Source of the DNA: Spinacia oleracea
Taxonomy: Eukaryota; Streptophyta; Magnoliopsida; Caryophyllales; Amaranthaceae
Direction: 5' to 3'
Assembly (NCBI RefSeq): GCF_020520425.1
Contig: NC_079489.1
Span: 18,996,001 to 19,060,000, forward strand
Length of the DNA stretch: 64,000 nt
This document shows, in pieces, positions 45,701 through 59,037 of the stretch. Below the pieces are notes generated by a model. The model saw only the letters and a program-made list of their open reading frames with translations. It was not told the origin of the DNA and ran no database searches. The translations under genes and the position numbers were made by a program. Position 1 is the stretch's first letter. Every line of letters begins with the position of its first letter.

Positions 45701-46260
45701 ACATTCATACATCACAAACCGATGCGTGCAAAGATATAAGAATTGAACATTGGAAAGGTCTCAGTTCATCACTGATTTATAATGAACTAAGTGAGAGATT
45801 GCAGTAACTCCGTGATGATCGTTGGATCATTTCTGTTTTTTTAAAAAATAATAATTATGAACGGTATAATGGACTATTTCATAGGGGACACGAAAAATGT
45901 GACTACTATTTTAACCTCAACTCTTCCCTTATATAATAGAGATAATATAATTTTAGTGGCATTATGTTTTCTAATATAATTAGGACTAACGTTGTAATCC
46001 ACCATATATATTTGATCAATGATAACACTTCAATTCTCGAAGTTTGACAATATCTAACAATTACCACTTTCATTTGTGTGGTCGTTCTGCGCTTTGATTG
46101 ATAGGGTGTGATAGAGATAGAATCTCTTAAGATATTTTATGTACAATAGCTTTATAGTCGCATTAGATTTCCTAATATAATTAGGACTAATGTTTGTAAC
46201 CCACCATACATCTTTGATCAATGGTAACACTCCAATTCACTGAGTTTTATAATACTAACA
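42715..46260 (+). mobile_element. Older Copia retrotransposon, broken fossil
   Basis: Plus-strand remnants in Copia order: gag-like (about 42715-43110), integrase (near HTSSHNGKAECVVRTT, about 43225-43385), reverse transcriptase fragments (about 43560-44060) and RNase H (ISWPSKHQHTLSRSN near 44530, resumed after 45250). It is heavily decayed, with many breaks. Downstream, a block starting TGTGATAGAGATAGAAT occurs twice (about 45567 and 46108) with shared sequence after it (AATATAATTAGGACTAA), probably LTR remnants. A solo LTR is nested at 44600-45250. It is much older than the Copia element at 37177. Confidence 0.8.
44600..45250. mobile_element. Solo LTR, fossil
   Basis: A 651-bp block with TG...CA boundaries (TGTAGGAACATATAG ... 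AATTCCTTCA) and a perfect 5-bp duplication TAGAG (44595-44599, 45251-45255). It lies inside the RNase H region of the older Copia fossil. No coding sequence. Probably a Copia-type LTR, read on the minus strand as TGAAGGAATTATG. Confidence 0.9.
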
Positions 46261-46960
46261 ATTACCACTTTGCAATAGAAATACATCAAGTTTTAATTAA
46301 ATTTGCAATAGAAATATCTCAAGGTTCATTTTCTCCGACATGGACAAGCAACCAATTCCAGGAATGAGCATCTCAAAGAAATGGTAGATTCCAGAAAGAA
46401 TGAAATTAAAAAGTTGGGAGGAGAGAGAAAGGAGTTCTGTTTTTATTTGGCATGGAAGAGACCGGTCCTTTTTATTTGGGCTGGTTATATACAAAAATGC
46501 TCATACTTCGTATTTACTTACTCCGTATTTTTTCATTAGTTAGGCGCGATTAATTACCGCCATTGATACATCAATATGAATTGCAGATACATAACAAGTA
46601 AATTATAAATACATCGAAATTAATTTCGAGATACATTATCATTCCTTTCCTTTGAAAATGAAACTGGAAATCCATACAACCAATTGGTCAAATTAATTGG
46701 AAATCCTAATCGACGTTGCACTCTAAATTAAAGCTAAACTCCAAATTCAATTTCCTGGGTGTGTTTAATTTTTTGGTTTTGGAGGAGAGGGAGTGCAAGA
46801 GAGAGAGGAGAGAGAATGGTCTATGTTTTTAGCTGGAAAGTGGGAAGAGACGACGGGTCTCTTTTATTTGGGAGGGGTTATGTAAAAAAAATCTCATATT
46901 TACTATTTTTCCATTAATGAGGCGGGATTAAATCAGCCACTGATTTTTTCAATCCGACGG

Positions 46961-47940
<980 letters not shown>

Positions 47941-48294
47941 CAAAAGCACTGATTTACCACTTGAAAGTGTTTTAGGGTTTTTCGCGGGTTTTATCCCCTC
48001 TCTCTTTCTACCTTTGGAAAACATCTCAATTTGCTTCACACTTCCCTTCTCCCCTTTCTTTCTCTCTCCTCCGACGATTCCACAGTTACATTCTCTCGCT
48101 CAGGTACCTATCTCCGATTCCCCTTTTCTTCAATTTCTGCTGAATTTCATGAATTCCATATCTAACTCCGACTAATCATTTTATTAATTAATCTGCAAGC
48201 ATAACATGATTTCTCCCATTTCAAATTATTACGAACCCTAATTTTTTTGATTTTGTTCTCTTGCTGCAGAACTCATCTAATTAGTGAAAAAGAT
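47941..48294 (+). promoter_or_regulatory. LSM6 leader with probable 5'-UTR intron
   Basis: A CT-rich leader (CTCTCTTTCTACC, CCCTTTCTTTCTCTCTCCTC) ends in CTCAG|GTACCT (donor at 48104). An acceptor TTGCTGCAG (48267-48269) follows, giving a UTR intron of 166 bp just before the start codon at 48295. This arrangement is common in plant housekeeping genes. Transcription probably begins near 47980-48030. Confidence 0.6.
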
Positions 48295-51200
48295 ATGAGT
48301 ACTGGGGGAGAAAAAGCGTCAGGTAACACCAAAACTCCTGCAGATTTTCTCAAATCTATTCGGGGTCGTCCTGTTGTTGTTAAGCTTAATTCCGGTGTCG
48401 ATTATCGTGGTAATTTCCCCTATTTCCGTCTCTTTTATCAAAAATAAAATAAAATGCTACATTTTAAGTACTTTGTTAATTCATGTATGCGTTTTTTGTT
48501 GGTGTTTGATATTGTCTCTACGAATTTCAGTAAATTGATATTATTGTGATGTTATTGACTTAGTAAATAGAACAGGATTTCAATATTATTCGATGTTTAG
48601 GGCTGGATTTCTAATGATTTTAACCTCACGGAGATATTTTTACACTATTATTGCATTCACTTTGACTCAGTAACAAGTGTCGCTTTTGGATTTGGATATT
48701 CGTTGCAAAATTTGAATGGGGTTTTAGTGTGTTCTATGCTGGTGCAGATTTTGCGGTTTTATTGCCTTGTTCATCATCTGTTATGCTTAACACTTGGTAA
48801 TTGATATTATATTTTATCCGAGGCAGGGTGTGAGTGCGCAGTTACAATGAGTGAAAAATGGTAAATTTGTGACAGAAGCCAAAAGATCTAGGGTCTTCTT
48901 TTGATTTTTCCTTCTTTATTCAAAAGATCTTGCGCGCACAAGGTGTACAATAAATTTATTGTACACCAAGATAACTTTTATACAGTTTTTTTGTAACTTT
49001 AACCTATTTTTCTGTAACTTTTATATTATAAAAATAAAAAGTTGATAAATAAACATTTTAAAGGGTTAAATGATTAATTTATACATTATTAGTGATTTTG
49101 AAGAAATAATTTTGATTCAAATGAAAAAATTTATCATTAAAAAATAGATAACTTTTACATATATAAATGTAACTTTTAAGCATTTTGAGTCAACTTTTAC
49201 TCCGGTGTACAATATTTATTGTACAACCATTGTAAATAAGAATTTGTGTTCTTTATTAAACTTTCTTGTGAAGTGAATAGCTTGTGCACATGATGGAGCC
49301 CAGATTTTTGGCTGCATACCTATGCATGCAGAGCTGGGTGTATATGAGCTTTTATAGACATCGTGAAACAGTTGAAATTGAACATGATGATAAAAAAAAT
49401 GAACATGAAAAAAATATCCTTCTTCATACTTGTTTTTTGAGAAATAATAATTTAGACTAATTAAGTAATATTAATTAATATATCAGAAACTCTAGTACGT
49501 CCGCACAAATTTAATAACTACGCTACATTTCGGTAGAAAATTATCATCGGAAAATAAACAAATAAAAAATATGAAAATTGATGAATCTTTTTATTCTTCT
49601 ATATTCCTCTTTCCTCTATGTTTCTTTCTCTCTAATCAGCAACTTTTCTCCATCTTAATAGTTCTTATTTGCCCCTCCTCGTCGATAAGTTTCCTGCCAT
49701 GATTTGCAAACGGATTGGGCTAACCAACTTCTCCTCCACTTCTTCGACTCTGTCTTTTTTCCTCCTTGTTAAATTCTGAAAATTGAACATAGAACCTTTA
49801 TTAAATAAAAATGAACTTGACAGGATATCAAACGTAGTATGAACATTAAATTTCTAAAACTGAACATTGAGTTTTAAAAATTGAACATAACCAAGAATAA
49901 TATGTGATTTTTTTAGAAACTAAAAAAAATAACCTATTATTGATTTAAACACATTTACTCCAGAATCGAGTATTAAATATTTTAACAGTAATTTAAATTT
50001 ACAAACCCTGAAATCGAACATATATATCCTTATATATGAACATGAAACTTAAGAAACTGAACATCACACAAAATTATTGAACATATATTAGTTTTATAAG
50101 TTGAATTTAGTTGAACATGATTTTATATAAGTTGAACATAAGACTTTAAAAACTGAACATCACACAAAAGTATTGAATATATATTAGTTTTATAAGTTAA
50201 AATTAGTTGAACATGATTTTGTATAAGTTGAACATAAGACTTGAGAAACCAAACATCACACAAAAGTATTGAACATATACTTATTAGTTTAATGAGTTAA
50301 ATTTAGTTGCACGTGATTTTGTATAAGTTGGACATAAGACTTGAGAAACTGAACATCACACAGAACATGATATCAAACATAGCATGAACATTATATTTCT
50401 AAAATTGAACATTGGGCTTTTAAAATTGAACATAACCAAGAATAATAGGTGATTCTTTTAGAAACTAATTATGTAAGTAGATTCGGGAAATAAACTTGTA
50501 TGAAAACATTTTCATCACAATTGATTTAAACATATACTCCAGAATCAAGTATTAAATATTTTAACAGTAATTTAAATTTAGAAACCCAGAAATCGAACAT
50601 ATATATCCTTATGTATGAATGTTATGACTTGAGAAACCGAACATCACATAAAGTGTTGAAGATATCACAGTTTTATAAGTTAAATTTAGAACATAATTCT
50701 TTAAAAGTTGAACATGAGTCTTGAGAAACTGAACATCACACAAAAGTAATATATCATAATTTTATAAGTTGAATATAATTTTGTATAAGTTGAACATATA
50801 ACTTGAGACACTGAACATCACACAAAAGTGTTCTTATTTATGAACATATCATAGTTTTATAAGCTGAATTTAGTTGAACATGATTCTTTATAAGTTGAAC
50901 ATGAGACTTGAGAAAGTGAACATCACCAAAAAAAATGTTCTTATTTGTGAATATCATCCTTTATAATTAAATTAAACATCATCTTTTATAGGTTGAACAT
51001 GATGAATTATAAACTGAACATAACAATAGAATTTTTAGTAATGAATAATGAACATCTGCTGATTACTGTTGTTGTTTGTCTTTTAGTTGAACATGACTCT
51101 GTATAAGTAGAACATAACAATTTGAGAAGCTGAACATCACACAAAGTGTTGAAGATATCATAGTTTTATAGGTTAAATTTAACTATACATAATTCTTTTT

Positions 51201-54200
51201 AAGTTGAACATGAGTCTTGAGAAACTGAACATCACACGATACTGAACATATAGTCATATACTCCGTATTAGTTTAATAAGTTAAATTTAGTTGAACATGA
51301 TTTTGTATAATGTGAACTGAGAAACTGAACATCACACAAAAATATTGAACGTTATATTAGTTTTATAAGTTAAATTTAATTGAACATAATTTTGTATAAT
51401 TTGAACATAAGACTTGAAAAACTGAACATCACACAAAACTCGTTCACAAAAATTAACCTCTGTCATCCACCATAAGGGCAGGGAAACACTTATAAATATA
51501 TAGCAGATACATTGATTATAACTTTCATCTCTATCATTACAGAGAATATCTACCAATCACCAAAATGATTAATAAAATAAGAAACCAAGGCTAATGACAA
51601 AAAATTAAAACATTAGATTGCATAAACAACCAACAAGAAATGAACACATCTGGAAGTCGAACCTGGTATCACTAAGATACGAAATCGAATCACCTCTATC
51701 AGATGAGCTAGGTCCAGAACTTTGTCGCCAAGTCGCCAAACTTTTGTAATTTTGACATTTTAACCTAACATTTCATTGAATATGTATGGTTAACAAATGC
51801 AAGCAAATCGGCAATTTGTGATGGATGCAAAATGTAATCAATTACTCCAAAAAGAAACGAAATAACAAAGAGAATCATAGTATTATGTATTTTTCAATTC
51901 GATCAGGAAATCGCTGATCAATTGTAAGAACACAAATTGAAAAGTCAAAACACATAGAGAGAGAACCATAGAGGACATTCAAAAGTGAGATTCGATCTCC
52001 GGAAGTGGATTATTTTGATTCGACAGAGGCACGATTGCTTGCGCTGTAGATTCCACCATTGTTGACGAGCTTCAGCGCTTATCGAAGAGAGCAGAGAGGA
52101 ACAAAACACCGACTATGGAGGTAATCGCTGGGAGAAATCGCCGAGAAAATCAATTGTTGCTGGTGATATTATGATGGAGGTGGTGGTGGTGGTGGCGTCG
52201 TCGGTGAATCGCCATGACGTTAAAAAATGGAGAGAGAAAATGGTGAGAGATTGAGAATGGGGTTTGATCAGAGAGAAAATGGCGAGGGACGAGGTTAGAG
52301 GAGATATAAAAATAGATATGTTATAATAAGCATGTGCAGGTGTTGTTTTTAGCTCATATGCAGCTATCTTTAGCTGCATAGGTATGCAGCTATTAATTAT
52401 TACATGATGGAGCTCTTAAGCATTGCAGTAGTCTAGTAATTTAGTATTCAAACTGGCGATAATTTGATGATTCACCAATGGTTTGCTTGCCTGCTTTGAA
52501 ATATTGAGAGCCATCTAATTGTCCAGATTAGCCCATCTATTGCATATTTTCTTTCATAGTCTGTAAAGATTTTAAACCTTCAATGTTATATGCTCAAAAT
52601 ATAACCCCAATACATACATCCAGAGATAGAACTTCTAAATTTGGTTGAGTCTTTCCCAATACGTATTTAATAGAAATGAATTACCCAATACGTATTTAAT
52701 AGAAATGAATTACATTTCTCGCACTGTGCATAAGGAATATTTGACCTTCAGGAAGAATTCCAAATTTTATTCACACTTTCACAGGCAAATGAAAACATAG
52801 ATGTTTGTAACCGACTGTTGAAGAATCTTTTTTTTTTTTTTTTCCAAATGCTTTTGCAAATGCAACTATATGTCCCAAAAAGTGAAACCAAACAGTTGTC
52901 TTTTGGGTATTTTCTATGTTACGGACACAATGTCGGGAATTCTCTCTCCCTCACTTCCCATTGATCTACAGGTCTCTTGAAATGGAATACTCAGCAGAAG
53001 CTTCCAGTTATGTTGACAACTTAGTGAATGGTTCATATATTCCATGTCTGTTTGTATAGCTTTTGAATCTACACTACGGAGATTACTGGGCCCTTTCTTT
53101 TAGACTTGGGTTATATGCTGTGCGTTGGGTTATTTGGTTTCGACTTGTTTTTTGACCTCTAAGGAGGGCACAACTAAATTATGATTGCAGAAACTTCAAA
53201 TAGAATTAAGAGGACCAAAAGAGGTCATAGAACGCATCCTCATTGGCAACATAAGTGAATGCTTTTAATTCCCAGAATGAAGATTCTAACTATTATGTCT
53301 GTGGGAAACTTGTGATTTATTTACATACATATATTAGTATAGTATTATTCACTCTTTTGTATAATGATTTCCCTTTTCCCTTTTTCCTATTTGTTTTTTT
53401 TTTTTGTTTTGGTTCTTCTGAACTTATGATTTCAAATAATGTTAGTGGTGAGTAAACAATGAACATGTCTTACTAGTTACGCACTTACACACACTCAGTA
53501 ATTGTAATTGTAACTATATGGTTTTAACCACATGAGGCGTTTGGTGAGAGGGAGTTAGAGATATATTTATTTTAAGACAAATACTTTTGAATTTGATACC
53601 TTTTCTACTCTTTTGCCAAATATCCCAACTTTTATATTTCGTATTATGTAGTTCGTAACCTAGAAACTTGCTTGTAACAATTTTCGCTCCTCCAAATCAA
53701 ATATATTGAGTAGTTACAATTTAGGTTTAGCATACATTAGTGAAAAGTTCACGACTTTGACAAAATCAATGTAGTGATGTAAACATAGTATTCTTTTTGT
53801 CTAATAAGATATTGCAGGAGATGGCCATCTTGTCTCATTGTTTCCGTTCTGATGCTTTGTGGTGGCATACCACAGTAAGTATACTATTGATAAGGAGTTC
53901 GCAAATCTGCAGAAAATGATAAGGAGTTCGCAAATCTGGAGTCATTATTGTTTGAATTTCTGAACAAATATTTACTTAAATGAGGTTACATGCTAAATTG
54001 TCCTCCCTTGTTCTTGTTAACATAAATATAAAGGAACGCATGAGGCGGCGTCAAAAAAGTGATTGCCTGTATTAACCTTTACTTAAATCAGTAAATATAA
54101 ACAAATTAAACACAAAAACATTTTATATTACAAAATAAAAGGGAGTCATTTGAAAAATATTACTAAAATCACCAAATATTAAAATAGGAAAAAATATCAA

Positions 54201-55613
54201 TAAAAAAAGGGGCAAGAATTAATTCACCATTTAAGTATTATTGTGTGTGCATTTTTAAATTACAAGCATGCATCACGTGCATAAAAATTTAGTTAACATA
54301 AACCAAACTAATCCTTACTGTATTTATGTCACCTATGGGCTATGACCCCATTCATCACATCCTCGTTTCTTTTTTACGGAATATTTATATATGTATATTT
54401 TTTTTTTGCGACTCTAACTGTTAGCAAAGGCATGAATGCCCTAGAATCCTGGATCAGTTGAATCCTTTAGTTGAATATATTGTTTTCCCTCTTGCCTCTC
54501 TAAGACAGAAGATAGATTTAGCGTCTTTTTAGCTTTAGCCTATTCAGGAGTTATACTATCCAGGATTCCAGGGTAACAGGCCAAGAACCGGGATAATTTG
54601 GCTTTCTGCTCCCAAAATTTAAACTTGTGACCGCCAGTCAGGGATCCTAACAGTTTAGGTCCATCTTGTGTGCTCATAGTAGACATCCAAATTGTCATGG
54701 TCCTCTCTCTGTTGTTACTACCGGTTTTTTGCAGTGCTCTTTCCTGAACTTCTGGACAAATTATGTTGTTGGCTGCTTGGTGAACTGGCTATCTGAACTT
54801 GAGAACTGGGACACATTACAGTGTTGGTTGTTTGGTGAACTGCTATTTGAAGTCTGGCGTTTTCACCTTAGCCGGTGTTATCTAAGTTTCCTTAACATGC
54901 CAAGAATTTTTAACTCGAATTACTTAACAGTCTAGAATAGAAGTTTCCGTGTTCCTAATGGTTCTTTCACTTGGAAATTCGTTTATCCTTGTCTTTTGTT
55001 GAGTAGGTTTTCTCTTACTGCAATATCTTTGGCTTTCCAGGCTTGCGTTTGTTGGCATTATAAGGACATTTTTAACAAAGAAAAATTGTCCTGATATTTT
55101 GGTATAATTAATCACTGGAAGTTAGGGTACTTGGGAGTTGAGAGGGTTTTTGTCTTGATGGATTTCATAACAGAACTTCCGAGGTTAATGAGAATAGTTT
55201 AATCATACAAAAGAAGGTTAGATAAAAAGAAATGTCTACGTAACAGGAAAAAGTCGGTTGAAAACAAGATATGTGTTGAGAATTTGAGATGGTAGCTCAA
55301 GTCGACCTGGGCTGTGAAAGCGTGTCTGATTTCAAGTAATCTGTATCTGCAGGTATTTTAGCTTGCCTAGATGGATACATGAACATTGCAATGGAGCAAA
55401 CAGAAGAGTATGTTAACGGCCAGCTGAAAAATAAATATGGTGACGCATTTATTCGTGGAAACAATGGTAATTGCTGGAAGCTGTTCTCTTTTTCCAAATT
55501 TTAATTGTTGGTTTTCGTGCTTCCAAAATTATGTTTCTCTGAACTGGTTCCCTTTTTCAAATGCAGTGCTTTATATCAGTACAACAAAGAGGACACTTGC
55601 TGATGGAGCATAG
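48295..55613 (+). CDS. LSM6: Sm-like protein LSM6
   Basis: Three coding exons: 48295-48409, 55353-55466 and 55567-55613, all GT-AG and in phase, giving 91 aa. The product starts MSTGGEKASGNTKTPADFLK, continues RGRPVVVKLNSGVDYRG (Sm1 motif), then ILACLDGYMNIAMEQTEEYV, then FIRGNNVLYISTTKR (Sm2 motif). The length and sequence match plant LSm6. LSm6 is one of seven subunits in two rings: LSm1-7 in the cytoplasm (mRNA decapping and decay) and LSm2-8 in the nucleus (binding the 3' end of U6 snRNA). The gene is intact, but intron 1 is about 6.94 kb and full of repeats. Intron 2 is 100 bp. Confidence 0.97.
48930..49236. mobile_element. MITE with self-palindromic ends in LSM6 intron 1
   Basis: The left end contains the palindrome GGTGTACAATAAATT followed by TATTGTACACC. 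The right end has CCGGTGTACAATATTTATTG then TACAACC. The ends are inverted relative to each other over about 40 bp, and each folds on itself. About 300 bp with no coding capacity. Superfamily uncertain. Confidence 0.6.
49800..51440. repeat. GAACATCACACAAAAGTATT minisatellite
   Basis: Around fifteen degenerate units of roughly 80-120 bp. Each has a variant of AGTTGAACATAAGACTTGAG, then AAACTGAACATCACAC and TTGAACATATATTAGTTTTA. The word GAACAT recurs very frequently. Non-coding. Confidence 0.85.
51641..51718 (-). ncRNA. Degenerate tRNA-like sequence
   Basis: On the minus strand, an A-box-like TAGCTCATCTGATAGAG is followed after about 30 bp by a B-box-like GGTTCGACTTC. The stems are imperfect, so this is a tRNA relic or the head of a SINE rather than a tRNA gene. 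It lies within the minisatellite-bearing element of the LSM6 intron. Confidence 0.4.
52414..55352 (+). other. Remainder of LSM6 intron 1
   Basis: AT-rich intron DNA with no supported exon. It includes a direct duplication of TTACCCAATACGTATTTAAT with the following AGAAATGAATTACA (about 52640-52710), a second short duplication around GATAAGGAGTTCGCAAATCT (53891 and 53920), and a poly-T run near 52830. A segment at 54400-54650 shares CCTAGAATCCTGGATC / GGATTCCAGGG words in opposite orientation, possibly an old inverted repeat. Confidence 0.5.
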
Positions 55614-56073
55614 TTCTGGGCTGAAAATTGGTTGAAGCAACCTGAACCTTGTGCCGTTGTTATTCTGACATTGAAGTTATAGGCTTTATAGATCTATATT
55701 GGGGCAGGAGATTGTAACTGGTGAACCTGGTTTTCTTCCCGTTCCAGATTACTGTATGTAACAAGCACATCGACGTGAAGAGTTAATTGTTAGAATGACA
55801 TTTAAAATCATCAGTTAGTTCAATTTTGTTTTTGCATATTTTGGGTGTGGCTGATGTAATCCATATGAGTGTCAGAGAACATGTGACCTTATTTTGTTCT
55901 AGACATAATCGGTTTATTTCCCAAACTCTGTTCTTTTCATCTTATTGTTTATTAGATCAGATCAGAAAAATCTAGACCATACTAGAAAAAGCAAAACCAC
56001 TTACATAAACATTTAGGCCAGACCATAACTAGAAAAATCAGATAAGATTAGGTGAGGAAAACAAAAGGGGGCC
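55614..56073. other. LSM6 3' UTR and intergenic DNA
   Basis: The first 300 bp or so are probably the LSM6 3' UTR. From about 55950 a sequence with TCTAGACCATACTAGAAAAA and CCATAACTAGAAAAATCAGA appears. It looks like the right part of a Tourist-like element related to 47520-47700. Confidence 0.45.
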
Positions 56074-56758
56074 TTTGGTTTAACAAAGGAAAAGGGAAAG
56101 AAAGAGAAAGGAAGGCAAAAGTGTTTGATTTCCTGCCTTAGTTTGTTTTAGAAGTATTAGAATTCACCCCACCACACTATACTTCCTTGACCTTAAGGTA
56201 ATTTATTTCTCTCTCCTCTATCTCTTAGATCGGTTGGTTAGGGTTGTCTTAGCGGTGGGTTGGGTGTTTTTCTGGGTAGTTGGGTTTGTTTTAAGGGTGG
56301 GTTTGGTGGTCAAAGTCGATTTCTGGGTGGTGTGGTTATTTGAGGTGGTGTTTTGGGTGTTGGGTTGGTTTTTTCGAGGGTCGAGGTGGGTTTTGTGGTG
56401 GTTGGCTCCGGCAAAGATGGTGGTTGGGTTTTCATGGGCGGTGAGGTTATTTTAGGTGGTGGGTTGGGTTTTGTGATGTTGGCTCCGACGAGGATGACAC
56501 ACCGGCGAAAATGGCGACTCCAGGGATCTAATGAGAGTGGCATGTGGTTGTGGGATGGTGTTGGCATGAAGGTGTATTGGTGGTCACGGTGGATGTGGTG
56601 GTGTGTTGATGACTTAGGGAAAGGGAATGTAAATACAATGGGGGGTGGGGTGAATCTGAACAGAGCACTTTAGGGGTAAGGAGGGGGTAAAGAGAATGAT
56701 TAAAATGCCATAACAAAGGGAACTTTTCCCTTTTCTGAATACTCCAACCAAACGGCCC
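56074..56758. mobile_element. Non-autonomous TIR element (Tourist-like) with GT-rich core
   Basis: The left end GGGGCCTTTGGTTTAACAAA then GGAAAAGGGAAA is mirrored by the right end (minus strand) AGGGCCGTTTGGTTGGAGTA then GAAAAGGGAAAA. The core (56225-56620) is a GT-rich, low-complexity stretch of TGGGTTTGGTGG-like words, open in several frames on both strands. That openness is compositional and does not indicate a gene. The target duplication is not clear. Confidence 0.6.
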
Positions 56759-57378
56759 TTAAGTGTTTGGTTGTTACTTTGTTCTCAACTGGAATTTGAT
56801 AAAAGTATTTGGTGAAAATATATCTTGAAGACAAACGAAAAGACAACTATTATCATCCAAACATAGGGTTTGCTTTAAAGCTTGTAAAAATTGACCAATT
56901 TTTATGCTAATCTTTAGCAGGGGCGGGTTTGGGCAGGTTAGTCTCGATTTCAGGTCTGAAATGCATTTTGATGCAAAATTTCTAAGATTTCAGAATCTGA
57001 AATCAGTTTAGGCCAGTTTTCTTTGTTAAAGTTAGAAATACTTGTATGTTGCAGTACTACCTTGCAAAATCAGTCTAGACATGACCAAAAACGCGATTCC
57101 GGAGAGTTCTTGATCAAAATCAGGTTTGAACAGCAAATTGCTGTTTCCTCTTCATGATGGTTTAACAAAGTTTGTCATCCAAGGAGGAATAATCGAAATC
57201 TAGGTATTATTTGTATCTACATCTTGCCGAGATTTACATTCGAATACCCCTTACAGTATGGAGGAATATCTAACTCCATCAAGTCCCAATATCTAGCTTA
57301 AATTGCCTCACTATTTTAATACGAGGAGGCGTATAAATATGCTGTCTTCCCAAGGTTGCACCGAGGTTGTTAAAATGG
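56759..57378. other. Intergenic region and BTB-TAZ 3' UTR
   Basis: No supported gene. The part next to 57379 should be the 3' UTR of the minus-strand BTB-TAZ gene. Confidence 0.45.
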
Positions 57379-59037
57379 TCAAGATGAACCTGGGAACCGA
57401 GCTGCATAAAAATTCGATGAATTCCTTGCTTCCATCACTTTTATTACCAATAGTTTCCACTTTGCCTCTTCTTTCTTACTCTGTTGCCTCACCTTTCCCT
57501 TGAAGTGCCTGAAAATGTGGAACAAAAATGCTTATCTCTTAAAAACTTTATACCAAACATGCTCTTAGTTCTAATAAATAAAGGTGATCCTTGCTTACCT
57601 ACAGAGCGGAACATTGCAAGATTCAGGGATGTCACACATGCGTGAATGAAGTTCAAGAAGTTGCCACATACGCTTGCATTGAGCACAACCGCCTGGAACT
57701 CTAGTCTTGCAACTGAAAAAATGGCGTACTAGCATTTCAATCCCCTTACAAGCTGGGAATCCGCATGGAACTTCACTTCCTTTAAGCATCTTGTCTCTTG
57801 GTCCGATACTGCTACAACCATCCCTGCATATATGAATCAGGGCTTCAATTGCCTTGTGCAGTTGCAAGTACACCTTTTTCTCTTCCATCTTACGCTGCCT
57901 CTCTTGCTTCCTCTGCCAACATAAATCAGTACCATGATAACACTATATCATTTCAGATTTTCTTTTCTTTTCTGGGTTCTATATACATACAGTAATCACG
58001 TTAATTATGAAAAATGTTTCAGTTCACTCACAGAATCTGCTTCGACAACAGACTCCAAAAGCTCTTGTTCAAGTGCAGGATTAACACGCCTCATGACCTT
58101 CCATCCTTCGGTGGATGCAACAGTTTTAAAGTGTTTCACGACCATTCTGATACATATCAAGGTAAGCCTGGGTGCATCACACTTGCATGCTAATTGGAGC
58201 ACATCTATTACATTTTCTGTGTTCACCCAGCAGTTCTCTAGATACTTCATACAGATTCGTTTCAATAAAGGAACCACAAAAGAATGTGACAGAACCAACA
58301 AGTGGAGAACATGATTCTTTAGATCTTCTTCTTCGTAGCTGTGATAAGAAAACAGAAAGAAAGAACATTTGGTATATTCATGTGATATGAAACTGACACT
58401 CGAGGATATAAAATAATGAGAAAAAGGATGCAGACATACCAAGACGAGTACAAGAAACGGATAAAATTACAGACAGCTCCATGAGGCACCCCGGGAATCT
58501 TGACATACCGAATTCCATTCTTAGGCTTGGAATCCTCAAGATACTTCGCCAGAACAGGTGATGCAACACTCTACATTACACAAACACAGGAAAAAAAAGA
58601 TGCTTATTGACCTTCTAAAACAATTTCCGTGTTTCAACTAAGGTTTAAACCGAAAATTACTACTTATAACTGCATAGTATATGAATTATCACAGTTGAAC
58701 ATAAAAGTTAGTTAAGAGCAGTTACCAGAACACAGAAATGTGCAGGAACAATTGCATTGTCTTCAGTAATGAGATAAACATCAGCAGCATAACCCCCTTC
58801 AAAGAGCTTGTCCCATTGATCCCTTGTTTCTTTTGGAATGAAGCAACATTCCTCTGAATTCCCTCGATAACTCCTTTTTGAACTGATCGATCTAGGTAAG
58901 GGAGGCGGAGCAGGAATATTACTCTGTGACGAGGAACAGGAGATTGGGATTTCCTCCGTTTTACTGGTTTTGATAGAGCTATGCAGATGATTATTAGTAG
59001 GCGGTGCACACGAATAATCACACACAGCTGAAGCCAT
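57379..59037 (-). CDS. BTB/POZ and TAZ zinc-finger protein (BT family)
   Basis: Five coding exons, GT-AG and phase-consistent: 59037-58726, 58570-58440, 58338-58032, 57912-57599 and 57508-57379. They give 397 aa, close to Arabidopsis BT proteins (about 365-380). The N-terminus has a Ser/Pro-rich tail, then a BTB domain ([20 protein letters not shown] ... [20 protein letters not shown]), a BACK-like helical region ([40 protein letters not shown]), and a TAZ zinc finger ([50 protein letters not shown]). A Lys-rich C-terminus follows ([19 protein letters not shown]), matching the calmodulin-binding end of the family. BT proteins are plant-specific scaffolds linked to CUL3 ubiquitin ligases, bromodomain proteins and calmodulin. 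All Cys/His ligands appear present. The closest named relative by eye is BT4; orthology is not tested. Confidence 0.95.

Larger units (their letters stand above)
49300..52401. mobile_element. MULE-like TIR element with minisatellite core in LSM6 intron 1
   Basis: The inverted ends share GCTGCATACCTATGCA, with ATGAGCT further in. A perfect 12-bp direct repeat ACATGATGGAGC flanks them (49288-49299, 52402-52413), a little longer than the usual 9-11 bp MULE duplication. The 3.1-kb interior has a tandem minisatellite (49800-51440) and, on the right, a gene-leader-like segment with a tRNA-like sequence, but no transposase. The element lies wholly inside the host intron. Confidence 0.72.

Noticed and set aside
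53820-53876. Alternative LSM6 exon after TATTGCAG at about 53817
   Set aside because: The possible end lacks a GT donor, and the canonical three exons already give the complete family-length protein.
56234-56716. Overlapping Val/Gly/Trp-rich and Pro/Thr-rich open frames
   Set aside because: They arise from GT-rich low-complexity DNA in the core of a TIR element. Open frames on both strands are expected from composition.
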